Below are positions 8,533 to 17,747 of a stretch of 64,000 nucleotides of DNA, in pieces. Below the pieces are notes generated by a model. The model searched no databases, had not been told where the DNA came from, and saw nothing but the letters and a program-made list of their open reading frames with translations. This DNA is from an uncultured Alphaproteobacteria bacterium (lineage in GTDB: Bacteria; Pseudomonadota; Alphaproteobacteria; CAAGCB01; CAG-977), in NCBI GenBank assembly GCA_944393745.1, contig CALYBD010000004.1, forward strand, positions 29,570 through 93,569, written 5' to 3'. The position numbers were made by a program, and so were the translations under genes. The stretch's first letter is position 1. Each line of letters begins with the position of its first letter.

Positions 8533-9912
8533 TTATTCAGCCAGAACAGTCGGCGCCGGTTTTGCCGTTGTGTTTTTTTTCAAAATTTCGGCGACCAAAA
8601 AAGCCAGTTCCAAAGACTGATTCGCATTCAAGCGCGGATCACACAACGTGCTGTAATGTTCGGCCAGATTTTCTTCGGTAATTTTTTGTGAACCGCCGAC
8701 ACATTCCGTTACGTCCTGCCCGGTCATTTCAAAATGCAGCCCGCCGGCATAGGTTCCTTCGGCCCGATGAACGGCAAAAAAGCGTTTTACTTCTTCCAAA
8801 ATCGCTTGGAAATCGCGCGTTTTATAACCGTTTGAAGCGACTTGCGTATTAGCATGCATCGGATCGCATGACCAGACAACCTGATAGCCTTCTTTTTCAA
8901 CGGCGCGAATCAAAGGCGGCAGATTTTTTTCAATGCAATCCACCCCCATGCGCACGATAAAAGTCAATCGTCCGGCTTCATTCAGCGGGTTTAAAATATC
9001 ACATAAACGCAGCAAATCATCACTTTGCGTTTTCGGTCCGATTTTCACACCGACAGGATTACAAATTCCTCGGGCAAATTCGACATGAGCCCCGTTGGGA
9101 TCCCGTGTTCTTTCCCCGATCCACAGCATATGTGCCGAACAATCGTACCAATCGCCCGATGAGGTATCAACGCGTGTCATCGCCTCTTCAAACGGTAAAA
9201 GCAGCGCTTCGTGTGATGTATAAAACGGCGTTTCGCGCACTAAAGGAACAGAATCGGCAGAAATACCGCAAGCGGCCATAAAGTCCAACGTTTCACTGAT
9301 TCTGTCGGCAAAACGGCGGTATTGTTCGCCTTGCAAAGAATGGGCAACAAAGCCCAAATTCCATTCCTGCACTTTATTTAAATCGGCAAATCCGCCCTGA
9401 GAAAATGCGCGCAATAAATTCAATGTTGCCGAAGCATGATGATATGCCTGCAACATTCTGTCCGGCTGTGCGGCGCGGGATTGCGGCGTAAATTCAATCC
9501 CGTTAATGTTATCCCCTTTATAAGACGGCAACGTCACTCCGTTGATTGTTTCATAAGGAGACGACCGCGGCTTTGCAAACTGTCCGGCCATGCGTCCGAC
9601 TTTAACAACGGGACGGGACGCGCCGAACATTAAAACGACAGCCATCTGCAGTAAAATACGAAACATATCGCGAATATTGCCCGCGCCGAATTCGGCAAAA
9701 CTTTCCGCACAATCGCCGCCCTGCAGCAAAAACGCTTTGCCGTTTGCAACATCTCCCAATGATTTTTTCAAACGAAAAGCTTCTTCGGCAAAAACCAGCG
9801 GCGGATATTTGCGCAGTTTTTGTTCAACCGATTTCAAATGTTCGGTATCGGTATATTCCGGCAGATGAGCCGCCGGTTTTGAACGCCAGGAATCGGGCAA
9901 CCATTCTTCCAT
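8533..9912 (-). CDS. 3-deoxy-7-phosphoheptulonate synthase, class II
   Basis: First step of the shikimate pathway: condensation of phosphoenolpyruvate and erythrose-4-phosphate to DAHP. The protein is the plant-like class II (AroA-II) type, not the AroFGH type. It has the expected N-terminus with PDSWR, the [11 protein letters not shown] motif, [12 protein letters not shown], the metal-binding [10 protein letters not shown], and CDPMHANT with [12 protein letters not shown] near the end. I choose ATG 9912, with AAGG 8 nt upstream, over the GTG one codon earlier, giving 459 residues. It is the last gene after glmU, glmS and a small membrane protein, 39 nt after the latter. Confidence 0.95.
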   Translation of the reverse strand: MEEWLPDSWRSKPAAHLPEYTDTEHLKSVEQKLRKYPPLVFAEEAFRLKKSLGDVANGKAFLLQGGDCAESFAEFGAGNIRDMFRILLQMAVVLMFGASRPVVKVGRMAGQFAKPRSSPYETINGVTLPSYKGDNINGIEFTPQSRAAQPDRMLQAYHHASATLNLLRAFSQGGFADLNKVQEWNLGFVAHSLQGEQYRRFADRISETLDFMAACGISADSVPLVRETPFYTSHEALLLPFEEAMTRVDTSSGDWYDCSAHMLWIGERTRDPNGAHVEFARGICNPVGVKIGPKTQSDDLLRLCDILNPLNEAGRLTFIVRMGVDCIEKNLPPLIRAVEKEGYQVVWSCDPMHANTQVASNGYKTRDFQAILEEVKRFFAVHRAEGTYAGGLHFEMTGQDVTECVGGSQKITEENLAEHYSTLCDPRLNANQSLELAFLVAEILKKNTTAKPAPTVLAE

Positions 9913-9951
9913 CACAGCAACCTTATAAAAAGCCTTGCTTTTTTATATGCT

Positions 9952-10530
9952 TTATTTTGCTTTTTTTCCAGATAAATTATTTTCCTTGTTATTGCTTTTG
10001 CTGTTGTATTCCTCGGCAAAAGCTTTTCTTTGTTCGGCCTGTTGTTTTTCAAAAGCAATTCTTTCGCGGCGGACTTGTTCCATATATTCTTTTAACTTTT
10101 CTTTTGGAGGCAGTCCCGTTTCCGGCGGATTTTTCCGTTCTTCTTCTTCCAGTTCCCGGAATCTTTGCTCCAAAAATTCGTCCGAAGTCAGCTTTTCAAA
10201 CAATTCCTTATCAGCCTTTTCATCAACGACCGGCAATCCGGGCAAATCCGGGAATTTTTTGCCGTTCATTTTATCCCACACAACCGTTATATCGCACCAT
10301 GCCGTTTGATACGCACATTTTGCCATTCGTCCCAAAGACGGATTATCCCCCGAACACTGTGTCAGCAATTGCGTGCAGGAATAAAAAGAAGCATCTTTGG
10401 ACAAACCGACGGACAGTAAAATAAATGCAAAAAAAACAGCGATCAGTCCGGCCGGCAGCCACACAAGCAGAATCGAACGCAAATTTCGTTTCAATCGCCT
10501 GAACAATCGCGCGCATTTTTCCTTTAACAT
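9952..10530 (-). CDS. Small membrane-anchored coiled-coil protein, unknown
   Basis: 192 residues starting directly after the glmS stop codon, so translation is probably coupled. A basic N-terminus (RLFRRLKRNLR) precedes one membrane segment at about 19-43 (LLVWLPAGLIAVFFAFILL). The segment after it has several cysteines (YSCTQLLTQCSGD, AKCAYQTAWC), which would suit disulfides in the periplasm. The C-terminal 80 residues are highly charged (ELEEEERKNPP, RRERIAFEKQQAEQRK) and probably form a coiled coil. No family is recognised. It lies between amino-sugar and aromatic amino-acid genes without an obvious link to either. Confidence 0.7.
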   Translation of the reverse strand: MLKEKCARLFRRLKRNLRSILLVWLPAGLIAVFFAFILLSVGLSKDASFYSCTQLLTQCSGDNPSLGRMAKCAYQTAWCDITVVWDKMNGKKFPDLPGLPVVDEKADKELFEKLTSDEFLEQRFRELEEEERKNPPETGLPPKEKLKEYMEQVRRERIAFEKQQAEQRKAFAEEYNSKSNNKENNLSGKKAK

Positions 10531-12357
10531 TTATTCCACCGTTACGCTTTTTGCCAGATTTCGCGGCTGATCAACGTCCGTTCCTTTGGCTACGGCCGTA
10601 TGATATGCCAGCAATTGCACGGGAATGGCATATAAAATCGGTGCAACAAAAGAATCTACTGCCGGCAGAATAACCGAAGCCGTCGAACGGTCTTTGACCG
10701 AACCGATCCCCATCTGATCGCCGAAAAAGACGACTTTGCCGCCGCGCGCCAACACTTCCTGCATATTGGAAACCGTTTTGTCAAACAGATTGTCCGTCGG
10801 TGCGACAACGACGACCGGAACGCTTTCGTCAATCAAAGCAATCGGCCCGTGCTTCATTTCACCGGCAGCATATCCTTCCGCATGAATATAGGAAATTTCC
10901 TTTAATTTCAAAGCCCCTTCCAAAGCAATCGGAAAGCTGCTGCCGCGCCCCAGATACAACACGTCACGGGCATCGGCAAACAAATTCTGCGCAATTTTGG
11001 CAATGGCGGAATCATTGTTTAACACTTCGGCTGCGCGGGACGGAACCTCAACCAGCGCACGGGACAAACGGGATTCCTCAGCTTTGGACAACGCCCCGTT
11101 CGCCCGCCCCAAAGCAATCGCGAAACACGCCAGCAACGTTAATTGTGTCGTAAACGCCTTTGTCGAAGCCACACCGATTTCGGGGCCGGCCAGCGTCCTT
11201 AAAACACAATCGGATTCGCGTGCCATTGTGCTTTCGGCCACATTGACGATCGAAACGATCTTCTGCCCCTGTTCTTTGCAGTAACGCAAAGCCGCCAGCG
11301 TATCCGCCGTTTCGCCCGACTGAGAAATAAACAAGGAAACGCCGCCTTTTTCCAAGATCGGACAACGATATCTGAATTCCGAAGCAACATCTATATCAAC
11401 GGGAATACGCGCAACGGATTCAATCCAGTATTTGCCGACCAGACCGGCATAATAAGACGTTCCGCAGGCAACAATCGTCAGACGCGGCACGTCTTTTAAT
11501 TCAAACGGCACATTCGGCAGCGTAATCGTATCCATATCCTGATTGATCATCGTGTTCAGCGTATCGCCGATCACTTGCGGCTGTTCATAAATTTCTTTAA
11601 GCATAAAGTGGCGATATCCGCCTTTTCCGATCATTGCTCCGGACGTTGCGGAAAGAACGACCTTACGTTCAACCTTTTGATCATTCGAATCAAAAACTTC
11701 TGCCCCCGTATGCGTTAAAACGGCATAGTCGCCTTCTTCCAGATACATGATTTTCTGGGTCAGGGGCGCCAAAGCCAAGGCATCGGATCCCAAAAACATT
11801 TCTCCGTCTCCGAAACCGACGGCCAAAGGAGATCCTTTGCGCGCGCCGATAATTATATCTTCACGTCCGGCAAAAATAATCGCCAAAGCAAAAGCTCCCT
11901 TCAGCCGCTTTAATGACTGCGCCACGGCCGTTTGCGGATCAAGCCCTTCTTCAATTTTTTGCGAAATCAGATGAACGACGACTTCTGTATCGGTTTCGCT
12001 TTCAAACACATGGCCCTGTGCGGTCAATTCGTCACGCAGCTCGCGATAATTTTCAATAATGCCGTTATGCACGACGGCGACATGTTTTGTCGCATGCGGG
12101 TGCGCATTGATTTCGTTCGGCACGCCGTGAGTCGCCCAGCGCGTATGCCCGATACCGACCGTTCCCGGCAAAGGATTTTCCGCGATTTTAGCCTCCAGAT
12201 TAACAATTTTACCCTTTGCCCGGCGCCGTTCGATCCGGCCGTCAACCAGCGTTGCGACGCCGGCGGAATCATATCCGCGATATTCCAGCCTTTTCAGCCC
12301 GTCAATTAAAAGAGGTGTCACCTGTCTGTTGGAAATAATACCGACAATACCGCACAT
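10531..12357 (-). CDS. glmS: Glutamine-fructose-6-phosphate aminotransferase
   Basis: Makes glucosamine-6-phosphate from fructose-6-phosphate and glutamine, the entry to UDP-GlcNAc for peptidoglycan and lipid A. 608 residues, standard length. It starts MCGIVGIIS with the catalytic N-terminal Cys, then GHTRWATHG and HNGIIENY of the glutaminase domain. Two SIS domains follow (CGTSYYAGLVGKYW, SQSGETADT, then LGRGSSFPIALEGALKLKE) and the family tail ends PRNLAKSVTVE. It lies 15 nt downstream of glmU, so two successive steps of UDP-GlcNAc supply are co-transcribed. Confidence 0.97.
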   Translation of the reverse strand: MCGIVGIISNRQVTPLLIDGLKRLEYRGYDSAGVATLVDGRIERRRAKGKIVNLEAKIAENPLPGTVGIGHTRWATHGVPNEINAHPHATKHVAVVHNGIIENYRELRDELTAQGHVFESETDTEVVVHLISQKIEEGLDPQTAVAQSLKRLKGAFALAIIFAGREDIIIGARKGSPLAVGFGDGEMFLGSDALALAPLTQKIMYLEEGDYAVLTHTGAEVFDSNDQKVERKVVLSATSGAMIGKGGYRHFMLKEIYEQPQVIGDTLNTMINQDMDTITLPNVPFELKDVPRLTIVACGTSYYAGLVGKYWIESVARIPVDIDVASEFRYRCPILEKGGVSLFISQSGETADTLAALRYCKEQGQKIVSIVNVAESTMARESDCVLRTLAGPEIGVASTKAFTTQLTLLACFAIALGRANGALSKAEESRLSRALVEVPSRAAEVLNNDSAIAKIAQNLFADARDVLYLGRGSSFPIALEGALKLKEISYIHAEGYAAGEMKHGPIALIDESVPVVVVAPTDNLFDKTVSNMQEVLARGGKVVFFGDQMGIGSVKDRSTASVILPAVDSFVAPILYAIPVQLLAYHTAVAKGTDVDQPRNLAKSVTVE

Positions 12358-12372
12358 AATGTATTTTATCCT

Positions 12373-13719
12373 TTATTTTGAAAGTTTTTCTTTTAACGCT
12401 TTTTTCTGTTCGCGAAACTTTTCCGCCCAGCCGGCCAAAGCCGTCTGTTTGCCGCGCGATACGGCCATGGCGTTCGGTTCAACGTTCTTTGTAATAACGG
12501 AACCGGCGGCCGTCATCGCGCCGTCGCCGATCGTGCACGGCGCGACAATCACCGTATCCGATCCGATAAAAGCTCCCGCGCCGATTTCCGTCCTTGATTT
12601 GAAATAGCCGTCATAATTACATGTAATCGTACCGGCGCCAATGTTTGTTTTTTCACCGATTCTGGCGTCTCCGATATAGGACAAATGGTTGACCTTCGCT
12701 CCGTTTTCAATGACCGCGTTTTTAATTTCGACAAAATCGCCGATATGGCACCCGCAGCCGACGTCCGCCCCCGGACGCAGACGCGCAAACGGTCCGACCT
12801 TTGCCCCCGAACGGATATGAGTTCCTTCAAAATGGCAGAATCCTTTAATCTCAACATTATCTTCCACCACACAACCCGGTTCAAAAATCACGGACGGCTC
12901 TATCGTAATGTCTTTACCCAAAACGGTGTCGTAAGAAAAATAAACCGTATCGGGATCCGTCATGGTAACCCCTTGCGCCAGAAATTTTTCACGCAGCCGT
13001 TTTTGAACAGTGCCTTCAATTATTGCCAGATCGGCACGCGAATTTGCCCCGGCCATTTCTTCTTCCGTTCCGGTCACGACAACGGCGGAACACCCGTCCA
13101 TACGTGCCAAAGCAACAATGTCAGTCAAATAATATTCTCCGGCCGCATTATCGTTTTTCAACCGATCCAGCCAGCCGAACAGTTTTTCCCCGTCCAGACA
13201 CATCACGCCGGAATTGCACAGGCGCACAGCTTTTTCCTGTTCCGATGCATCTTTAAATTCAACAATTTTTTCCAAAACGCCGTCTTTGACGATCAAACGC
13301 CCGTAACGTCCCGGATCAGACGGTTCAAAGCCCAAAACAACGACAGCAGCACCGTTTTCGCGCAGACGGATCATTTCTTCCAGCGTTTCTTTTTTGATCA
13401 AAGGTGTATCGCCGTACAACACCAGAACGCTGCCTTTAAATCCCTGTAATTCTTCCCGTGCGGCCTTAACCGCATCGCCGGTTCCCTGTTGTTTATGCTG
13501 CACCACCACACGATGCGGAGCAACCGTTTCGGCAACCTGATCCATGCCCGGACCGACAACGACAACGGCCTTTTCGGCCTTTAAAGCGTCAACGGTCGCC
13601 AGCAAATGGCAAACCATCGGACGGCCGGCAATTTTATGCAACACTTTGGGCAGATCGGACTTCATTCTTGTCCCCTGCCCGGCAGCCAGAACAACGGCGC
13701 AAATTTTATTTTCAGACAT
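12373..13719 (-). CDS. glmU: Bifunctional GlmU: GlcNAc-1-P uridyltransferase / GlcN-1-P acetyltransferase
   Basis: Acetylates glucosamine-1-phosphate and then uridylates it to UDP-GlcNAc. 448 residues. The N-terminal pyrophosphorylase domain shows AVVLAAGQGTRMKSDLPKVL, QQGTGDAV and VLYGDTPLI. The C-terminal left-handed beta-helix begins around residue 250 with hexapeptide repeats and contains NHLSYIGDARIG and TITCNYDGYFK, the acetyltransferase active-site region. It heads the minus-strand run glmU-glmS and is divergent from gph, with the promoter probably in 13720-13820. Confidence 0.97.
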   Translation of the reverse strand: MSENKICAVVLAAGQGTRMKSDLPKVLHKIAGRPMVCHLLATVDALKAEKAVVVVGPGMDQVAETVAPHRVVVQHKQQGTGDAVKAAREELQGFKGSVLVLYGDTPLIKKETLEEMIRLRENGAAVVVLGFEPSDPGRYGRLIVKDGVLEKIVEFKDASEQEKAVRLCNSGVMCLDGEKLFGWLDRLKNDNAAGEYYLTDIVALARMDGCSAVVVTGTEEEMAGANSRADLAIIEGTVQKRLREKFLAQGVTMTDPDTVYFSYDTVLGKDITIEPSVIFEPGCVVEDNVEIKGFCHFEGTHIRSGAKVGPFARLRPGADVGCGCHIGDFVEIKNAVIENGAKVNHLSYIGDARIGEKTNIGAGTITCNYDGYFKSRTEIGAGAFIGSDTVIVAPCTIGDGAMTAAGSVITKNVEPNAMAVSRGKQTALAGWAEKFREQKKALKEKLSK

Positions 13720-13820
13720 TCAAAAGAATCCTTTTCTTTGTAATTTTAAAGGCAATTTGGCATACTTAGATCAAAAATTAAAATAAATTATGACAACAGT
13801 TTGTTACGGAAGTTTAAACA

Positions 13821-14483
13821 ATGGCCAAAAAATATGTGATTTTTGATCTGGACGGCACGCTGATTGACAGCATTCCGGATATGTGCCGCGAGATCAGCCT
13901 GTTTTTAACAGATCACGGCCGACGTGAATTAACGACAGCCGAAGCCATGTCCATTATCGGCAACGGAGCGGCAATGATGCTGAAAGGGGCGTATGCTTTG
14001 ACCGGGGATCCGATTGCCGAAGAAGCTCTGCCCGATCTGTTGGCCTGCTGGATCAGCCAGTATTCGCATGCGCAGATGGCGCTGACAAAACCTTATCCGC
14101 AGGTTATTGAAACGCTTAAACGGCTGAAAAAAGACGGATATAAACAGGCCGTTTGTACAAACAAACCGGCCGGCCCGACAAAAGCAATTCTGGACAAACT
14201 GGATTTAAGAAAATACTTTGACGTTGTTTTGGACGCCGACGCTTTGCCCGTACGCAAACCGAATCCCGAACCGCTGTGGGAAGCCGTCAAACGTATGGGT
14301 GGCACAAACGACAATGCCGTCATGGTCGGCGACGGCGAAACGGATGCGCAGGCCGCCCGTGCCGCGGGCTTTCCCGTTGTCCTGCTGACCTACGGTTATG
14401 CGCATATCCCTTTTGAAGAAATCAAGCCGGACGTATTAATTGATCATTTTTCGGACCTGCCGGACATTTTGAAACGGCTTTAG
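13821..14483 (+). CDS. gph: HAD-family phosphoglycolate phosphatase
   Basis: Hydrolyses 2-phosphoglycolate or a similar small phosphate ester. 220 residues of HAD subfamily IA. Motif I is FDLDGTLIDS with the nucleophile Asp at about residue 9, motif II contributes the Thr in CTNKPAGPT, Lys lies in VRKPNPEPLW, and motif III is MVGDGETDAQAARAAG. The stop codon overlaps the lpxB stop on the opposite strand. Gph-like HAD enzymes vary in substrate, so the exact one is uncertain. Confidence 0.88.
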   Translation: MAKKYVIFDLDGTLIDSIPDMCREISLFLTDHGRRELTTAEAMSIIGNGAAMMLKGAYALTGDPIAEEALPDLLACWISQYSHAQMALTKPYPQVIETLKRLKKDGYKQAVCTNKPAGPTKAILDKLDLRKYFDVVLDADALPVRKPNPEPLWEAVKRMGGTNDNAVMVGDGETDAQAARAAGFPVVLLTYGYAHIPFEEIKPDVLIDHFSDLPDILKRL

Positions 14484-15655
14484 TTTTTTTTGCCGGCCGT
14501 TTCCAAAACAACCGCCGCAGCCTTTTGACTGGGTGTAACCGTATCGTCCGCCCCCAGCGTTTTTAATACGTCAAAAGCCTGCGTAACCTCTGTTTCGCGA
14601 TAAACCTGATCGTCCAACAGCTTTTCAATTTCCGCCGTTAAATTGACGACGGTACAGTCTTCCAACAAATATTCTTTCACAATTTCCCGATCGGGCAAAA
14701 TGTTCACCAGATTTGCAAACCGTCCGGACACCAGCTTTCTGGCTAAAAAAGAACTGATCGGATTCATTTTATACGCTATTGTGTACGGCACTTTTGCCAT
14801 CGCCAATTCCAGCGCAACCGTCCCCGAAGCCGCCAAAGCCGCATCACAGGCGGCAAAAGCATCATAACGATTTGCTTCGCCCGTCACAACGTGCACCGGC
14901 AAAACCCAATCCGCAACAGCCGTTCGAACCGTTCTTTCAACCGTTACAACCGTCGGGATCACAATGTGCATATCCGGATATTTCTTTGCCAAAGCCGCAA
15001 CGGTTTCCTTGAAAACCGGCAATAAATATTTCGTTTCGGACCGCCTTGATCCCGGCAAAACGCATAACAGCTTCACCTGATCCGACACGCCGATCTGTTT
15101 TCTGAACGCTTTGCCGTTTCCTTTTGACGCACCGCCTTCAACAACGGGGTGGCCGACAAAATCCACTTTTAACCCGTATGGTTCAAAATATTTCGCTTCG
15201 TACGGTAACAGAGCCATCAGCCGGTCAATATAACGCCCGCAGGTTTTTGCGCGCCCTTTTTTCCAGGCCCACACCTGCGGCGCGACATAATGAATCTGCG
15301 GAATCCCGGTATGCAGAGCCTTCAACCCTTTATTCACGCGGGCAGAAAAGCTCCAGCTGTCAACCGTTATGACAACGTCCGGCTTTTGCGCGGCAATATC
15401 TTCAACCGTTTGCCGGATTCTCTTTAAAATTCTGGGAATGGACGGAATGACCTCTGCCAGCCCCATCACCGCCAATTCGGAAGAATCAAACAGGCTTTCA
15501 AAACCGTTTTCAATCATGGTTTCTCCGCCGACGCCGGCAAAACGGACTTTTCCGTTCGTTTTTTCACGCAAAGCCCGCATCAGTCTGGACGCCAGCAAAT
15601 CGCCGGACGGTTCGCCTGCCACCAAATAAATGAACAATTCGTCATTCTGTGTCAT
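14480..15655 (-). CDS. lpxB: Lipid-A-disaccharide synthase
   Basis: Joins UDP-2,3-diacylglucosamine and lipid X to make the lipid A disaccharide on the inner face of the inner membrane. 391 residues, GT19 family, with VAGEPSGDLLASRLM at the start, GVGGETMIENG, the VAPQVWAWKKGR motif, VGHPVVEG, and LPGSRRSE in the nucleotide-binding half. It is the last gene of the envelope operon and overlaps the lpxI stop by 14 nt. The gene ends inside the 3' end of gph. Confidence 0.97.
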   Translation of the reverse strand: MTQNDELFIYLVAGEPSGDLLASRLMRALREKTNGKVRFAGVGGETMIENGFESLFDSSELAVMGLAEVIPSIPRILKRIRQTVEDIAAQKPDVVITVDSWSFSARVNKGLKALHTGIPQIHYVAPQVWAWKKGRAKTCGRYIDRLMALLPYEAKYFEPYGLKVDFVGHPVVEGGASKGNGKAFRKQIGVSDQVKLLCVLPGSRRSETKYLLPVFKETVAALAKKYPDMHIVIPTVVTVERTVRTAVADWVLPVHVVTGEANRYDAFAACDAALAASGTVALELAMAKVPYTIAYKMNPISSFLARKLVSGRFANLVNILPDREIVKEYLLEDCTVVNLTAEIEKLLDDQVYRETEVTQAFDVLKTLGADDTVTPSQKAAAVVLETAGKKN

Positions 15656-16472
15656 CTGCTATCTTTATCCCAACAATAAACACCTTTAATTCATTTGCTT
15701 TGGCCAGAACGGATTCCCGATCGGCAATCAGTGTTTTTCCCGCTTGAACGGCAATGCCGCGCAGTCCGGATTCATACACGTTGATAACGGTCTGAACGCC
15801 GATTGTCGGCAAATCCGCCCTTTGTTCCTGACGGGGTTTTTTTGTTTTGACCAAAACGCCGCCGGGACCGGGACGCGACAGATCTTTGCAGCGTTTGATC
15901 AATGCGTCCGTTCCTTCTACGGCTTCCACCCCCAAAACAATGCCTTGTTGAACCACCACGGATTGCCCGACGTCCAAAGCCCCCAAACCCCGCGCAATTT
16001 TAATGCCGTGTTCAATATCGTCCCGCGCCTGTTTGTCAGGCTTGACTTTTCCCAAAACACCTTCGCCGGCCAGAATATCCCCCATGACCTGATGAATACC
16101 AATAATTTTAAAACCTTCCGTTTCAATATATTTGATAACGGAAGTCAGCAGATGATCGTCTCCGAAAGCTTTAAAACCGATTTTGGCCAGAAACTTTGCC
16201 GTCCACCAATCCGGACGCAACTGAAACAAAGACGGACGCTGAACCGGTCCGATCATTACGATTTCCCGCACATCGTGTTTTTTAAAAAAAGCGACTGCTT
16301 TGCCGGCCTCTCCCAGTCGGATCCACAGGCTGGGTTCATTTCCGACGATTTCGGGCAAAGCAAAATCTTTTAAACAGACCAAAACAAAAGGACGGCCTTC
16401 CTGACGACAGTGATCCATCAACTGTTTCGGCAGAAAGCCGCCCCCGGCAATAATTCCCAGTTTTTCAGCCAT
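15642..16472 (-). CDS. lpxI: UDP-2,3-diacylglucosamine pyrophosphatase LpxI
   Basis: Cleaves UDP-2,3-diacylglucosamine to lipid X, the step that other proteobacteria perform with the unrelated LpxH. I place the start at ATG 16472, giving 276 residues, beginning MAEKLGIIAGGGFLP. A longer frame reaches 16586, but those extra residues overlap lpxA and match nothing in the family. The gap to the lpxA stop is a single base. Family features include LGEAGKAVAFFKKH, IGPVQRPSLFQLRPDW and the C-terminal FIVGIKI. Its place between lpxA and lpxB is the standard alphaproteobacterial arrangement. Confidence 0.93.
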   Translation of the reverse strand: MAEKLGIIAGGGFLPKQLMDHCRQEGRPFVLVCLKDFALPEIVGNEPSLWIRLGEAGKAVAFFKKHDVREIVMIGPVQRPSLFQLRPDWWTAKFLAKIGFKAFGDDHLLTSVIKYIETEGFKIIGIHQVMGDILAGEGVLGKVKPDKQARDDIEHGIKIARGLGALDVGQSVVVQQGIVLGVEAVEGTDALIKRCKDLSRPGPGGVLVKTKKPRQEQRADLPTIGVQTVINVYESGLRGIAVQAGKTLIADRESVLAKANELKVFIVGIKIADDTE

Positions 16473-16473
16473 A

Positions 16474-17274
16474 TTATTCCGCAATAGATGATTTTTCGGA
16501 CGGATGCATAAAACCGCGTTTGTAATCCGTCTGCATAAAATCAACAATTTCCTGAACGGGCGTGCAGTCGTGATACGTCTCGCCAACCCGTTTAATACGA
16601 TCGGCCAACGTTCCTTCGCCCTTAAATATTTCGGAAACGGCCAAGCGCAGATTATTGATGACTTCCAAAGAAAACCCCCGACGCTTCAATCCGATAATAT
16701 TCACGCCTTCCAGGCAATTAAAGGAAATCAGCGAATACGGAATAACATCGCGCGTTATTCCGCACATGCCGCCGACCATGGCATGAGCCCCGATTCGGGA
16801 AAATTGATGCACCGCAGATAAACCGCCGATAATCACATTATCGCCGACTTTAACGTGTCCGGCCAAAGTGGCATTATTGGACATCAGCACATTATTGCCG
16901 ATCACACAATCATGCGCGATATGCGTCCCGATCATAAACAACCCGTTATCGCCGACGATCGTGACGTTCTTATCCCCCGGTGTTCCCGGCTGCATCGTTG
17001 CATATTCCCGGATAGAGTTGTTTTTTCCGATAATCAGTTTTCCTTTTTTTTCTTTGTCTTTCAGGTCCTGATTTTTTCCGCCGATTGCGGCAAAAGGACG
17101 AATTTCCGTGTTTTCGCCGACCACCGTATCACCGCCGACCCAAACATGAGACACCAGCTGAACGCCGTCTTTTAATTCAACCTGAGAACCGACAAAACAA
17201 TACGGCCCGATTGAAACATCGTTTCCGATTTTTGCACCGTCTTCAATAATTGCGGTGGAATGTATTGTTGTCAT
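16474..17274 (-). CDS. lpxA: UDP-N-acetylglucosamine acyltransferase
   Basis: First step of lipid A synthesis: transfer of a 3-hydroxyacyl chain from ACP to the 3-OH of UDP-GlcNAc. 266 residues forming a left-handed beta-helix of hexapeptide repeats from the N-terminus (STAIIEDGAKIGNDVSIG) to about residue 190. The catalytic His lies in GTHIAHDCVIGNN, near residue 124. The C-terminal helical domain follows. It is 6 nt downstream of fabZ and immediately upstream of lpxI. Confidence 0.97.
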   Translation of the reverse strand: MTTIHSTAIIEDGAKIGNDVSIGPYCFVGSQVELKDGVQLVSHVWVGGDTVVGENTEIRPFAAIGGKNQDLKDKEKKGKLIIGKNNSIREYATMQPGTPGDKNVTIVGDNGLFMIGTHIAHDCVIGNNVLMSNNATLAGHVKVGDNVIIGGLSAVHQFSRIGAHAMVGGMCGITRDVIPYSLISFNCLEGVNIIGLKRRGFSLEVINNLRLAVSEIFKGEGTLADRIKRVGETYHDCTPVQEIVDFMQTDYKRGFMHPSEKSSIAE

Positions 17275-17280
17275 ATTTTT

Positions 17281-17736
17281 TTACTTTTCATCAAAAATCA
17301 TTGCCGTAAAGGTCGATTCGGCATGCAGGACACCGTTAACGGTTGCTTCTCCGCGGAAACGATATACGTTGCGGCGGGCGACTTCTTTGGTGACATGCAT
17401 TTTCAACTGATCCCCCGGCAAAACGGGTTTGCGGAATTTAGCGGATTCGACGCTCATGAAAAAAACGCCTTTTTTAGCTCCGTCCGTATTGGCAGACATC
17501 ACCGTTACCGCGGCGGTCTGCGCCATGGCTTCAATCATCAAAACGCCCGGCATAACCGGATTTTCGGGAAAATGGCCCGTAAACTGCGGTTCGTTCATCG
17601 TAATATTCTTTATGCCGATGCCTTCTTCGCCTTCCCTTAGGATAGCCACCTTATCCACCAGCAAAAACGGATAACGATGAGGAATTAATTTCAAAATTTC
17701 ATTAATACCGATTTCTCTGATAACATTTTCTTCCAT
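17281..17736 (-). CDS. fabZ: 3-hydroxyacyl-ACP dehydratase
   Basis: Dehydrates 3-hydroxyacyl-ACP in fatty-acid elongation and competes with LpxA and LpxD for the same acyl-ACP, which explains its conserved place between their genes. 151 residues, hot-dog fold. The active-site region reads GHFPENPVMPGVLMIEAMAQ, with catalytic His and a downstream Glu. The start MEENVIREIGINEILKLIPHRYP carries the usual family N-terminus. Confidence 0.96.
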   Translation of the reverse strand: MEENVIREIGINEILKLIPHRYPFLLVDKVAILREGEEGIGIKNITMNEPQFTGHFPENPVMPGVLMIEAMAQTAAVTVMSANTDGAKKGVFFMSVESAKFRKPVLPGDQLKMHVTKEVARRNVYRFRGEATVNGVLHAESTFTAMIFDEK

Positions 17737-17747
17737 AACAGACTCTC

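Noticed and set aside
12685..13449. 254-codon frame on the plus strand inside glmU
   Set aside because: It is antisense to a clear glmU, has no start site or family similarity, and its composition is a mirror of the sense codons.
15744..16373. 209-codon frame on the plus strand inside lpxI
   Set aside because: It is antisense to lpxI and shows no recognisable protein features.
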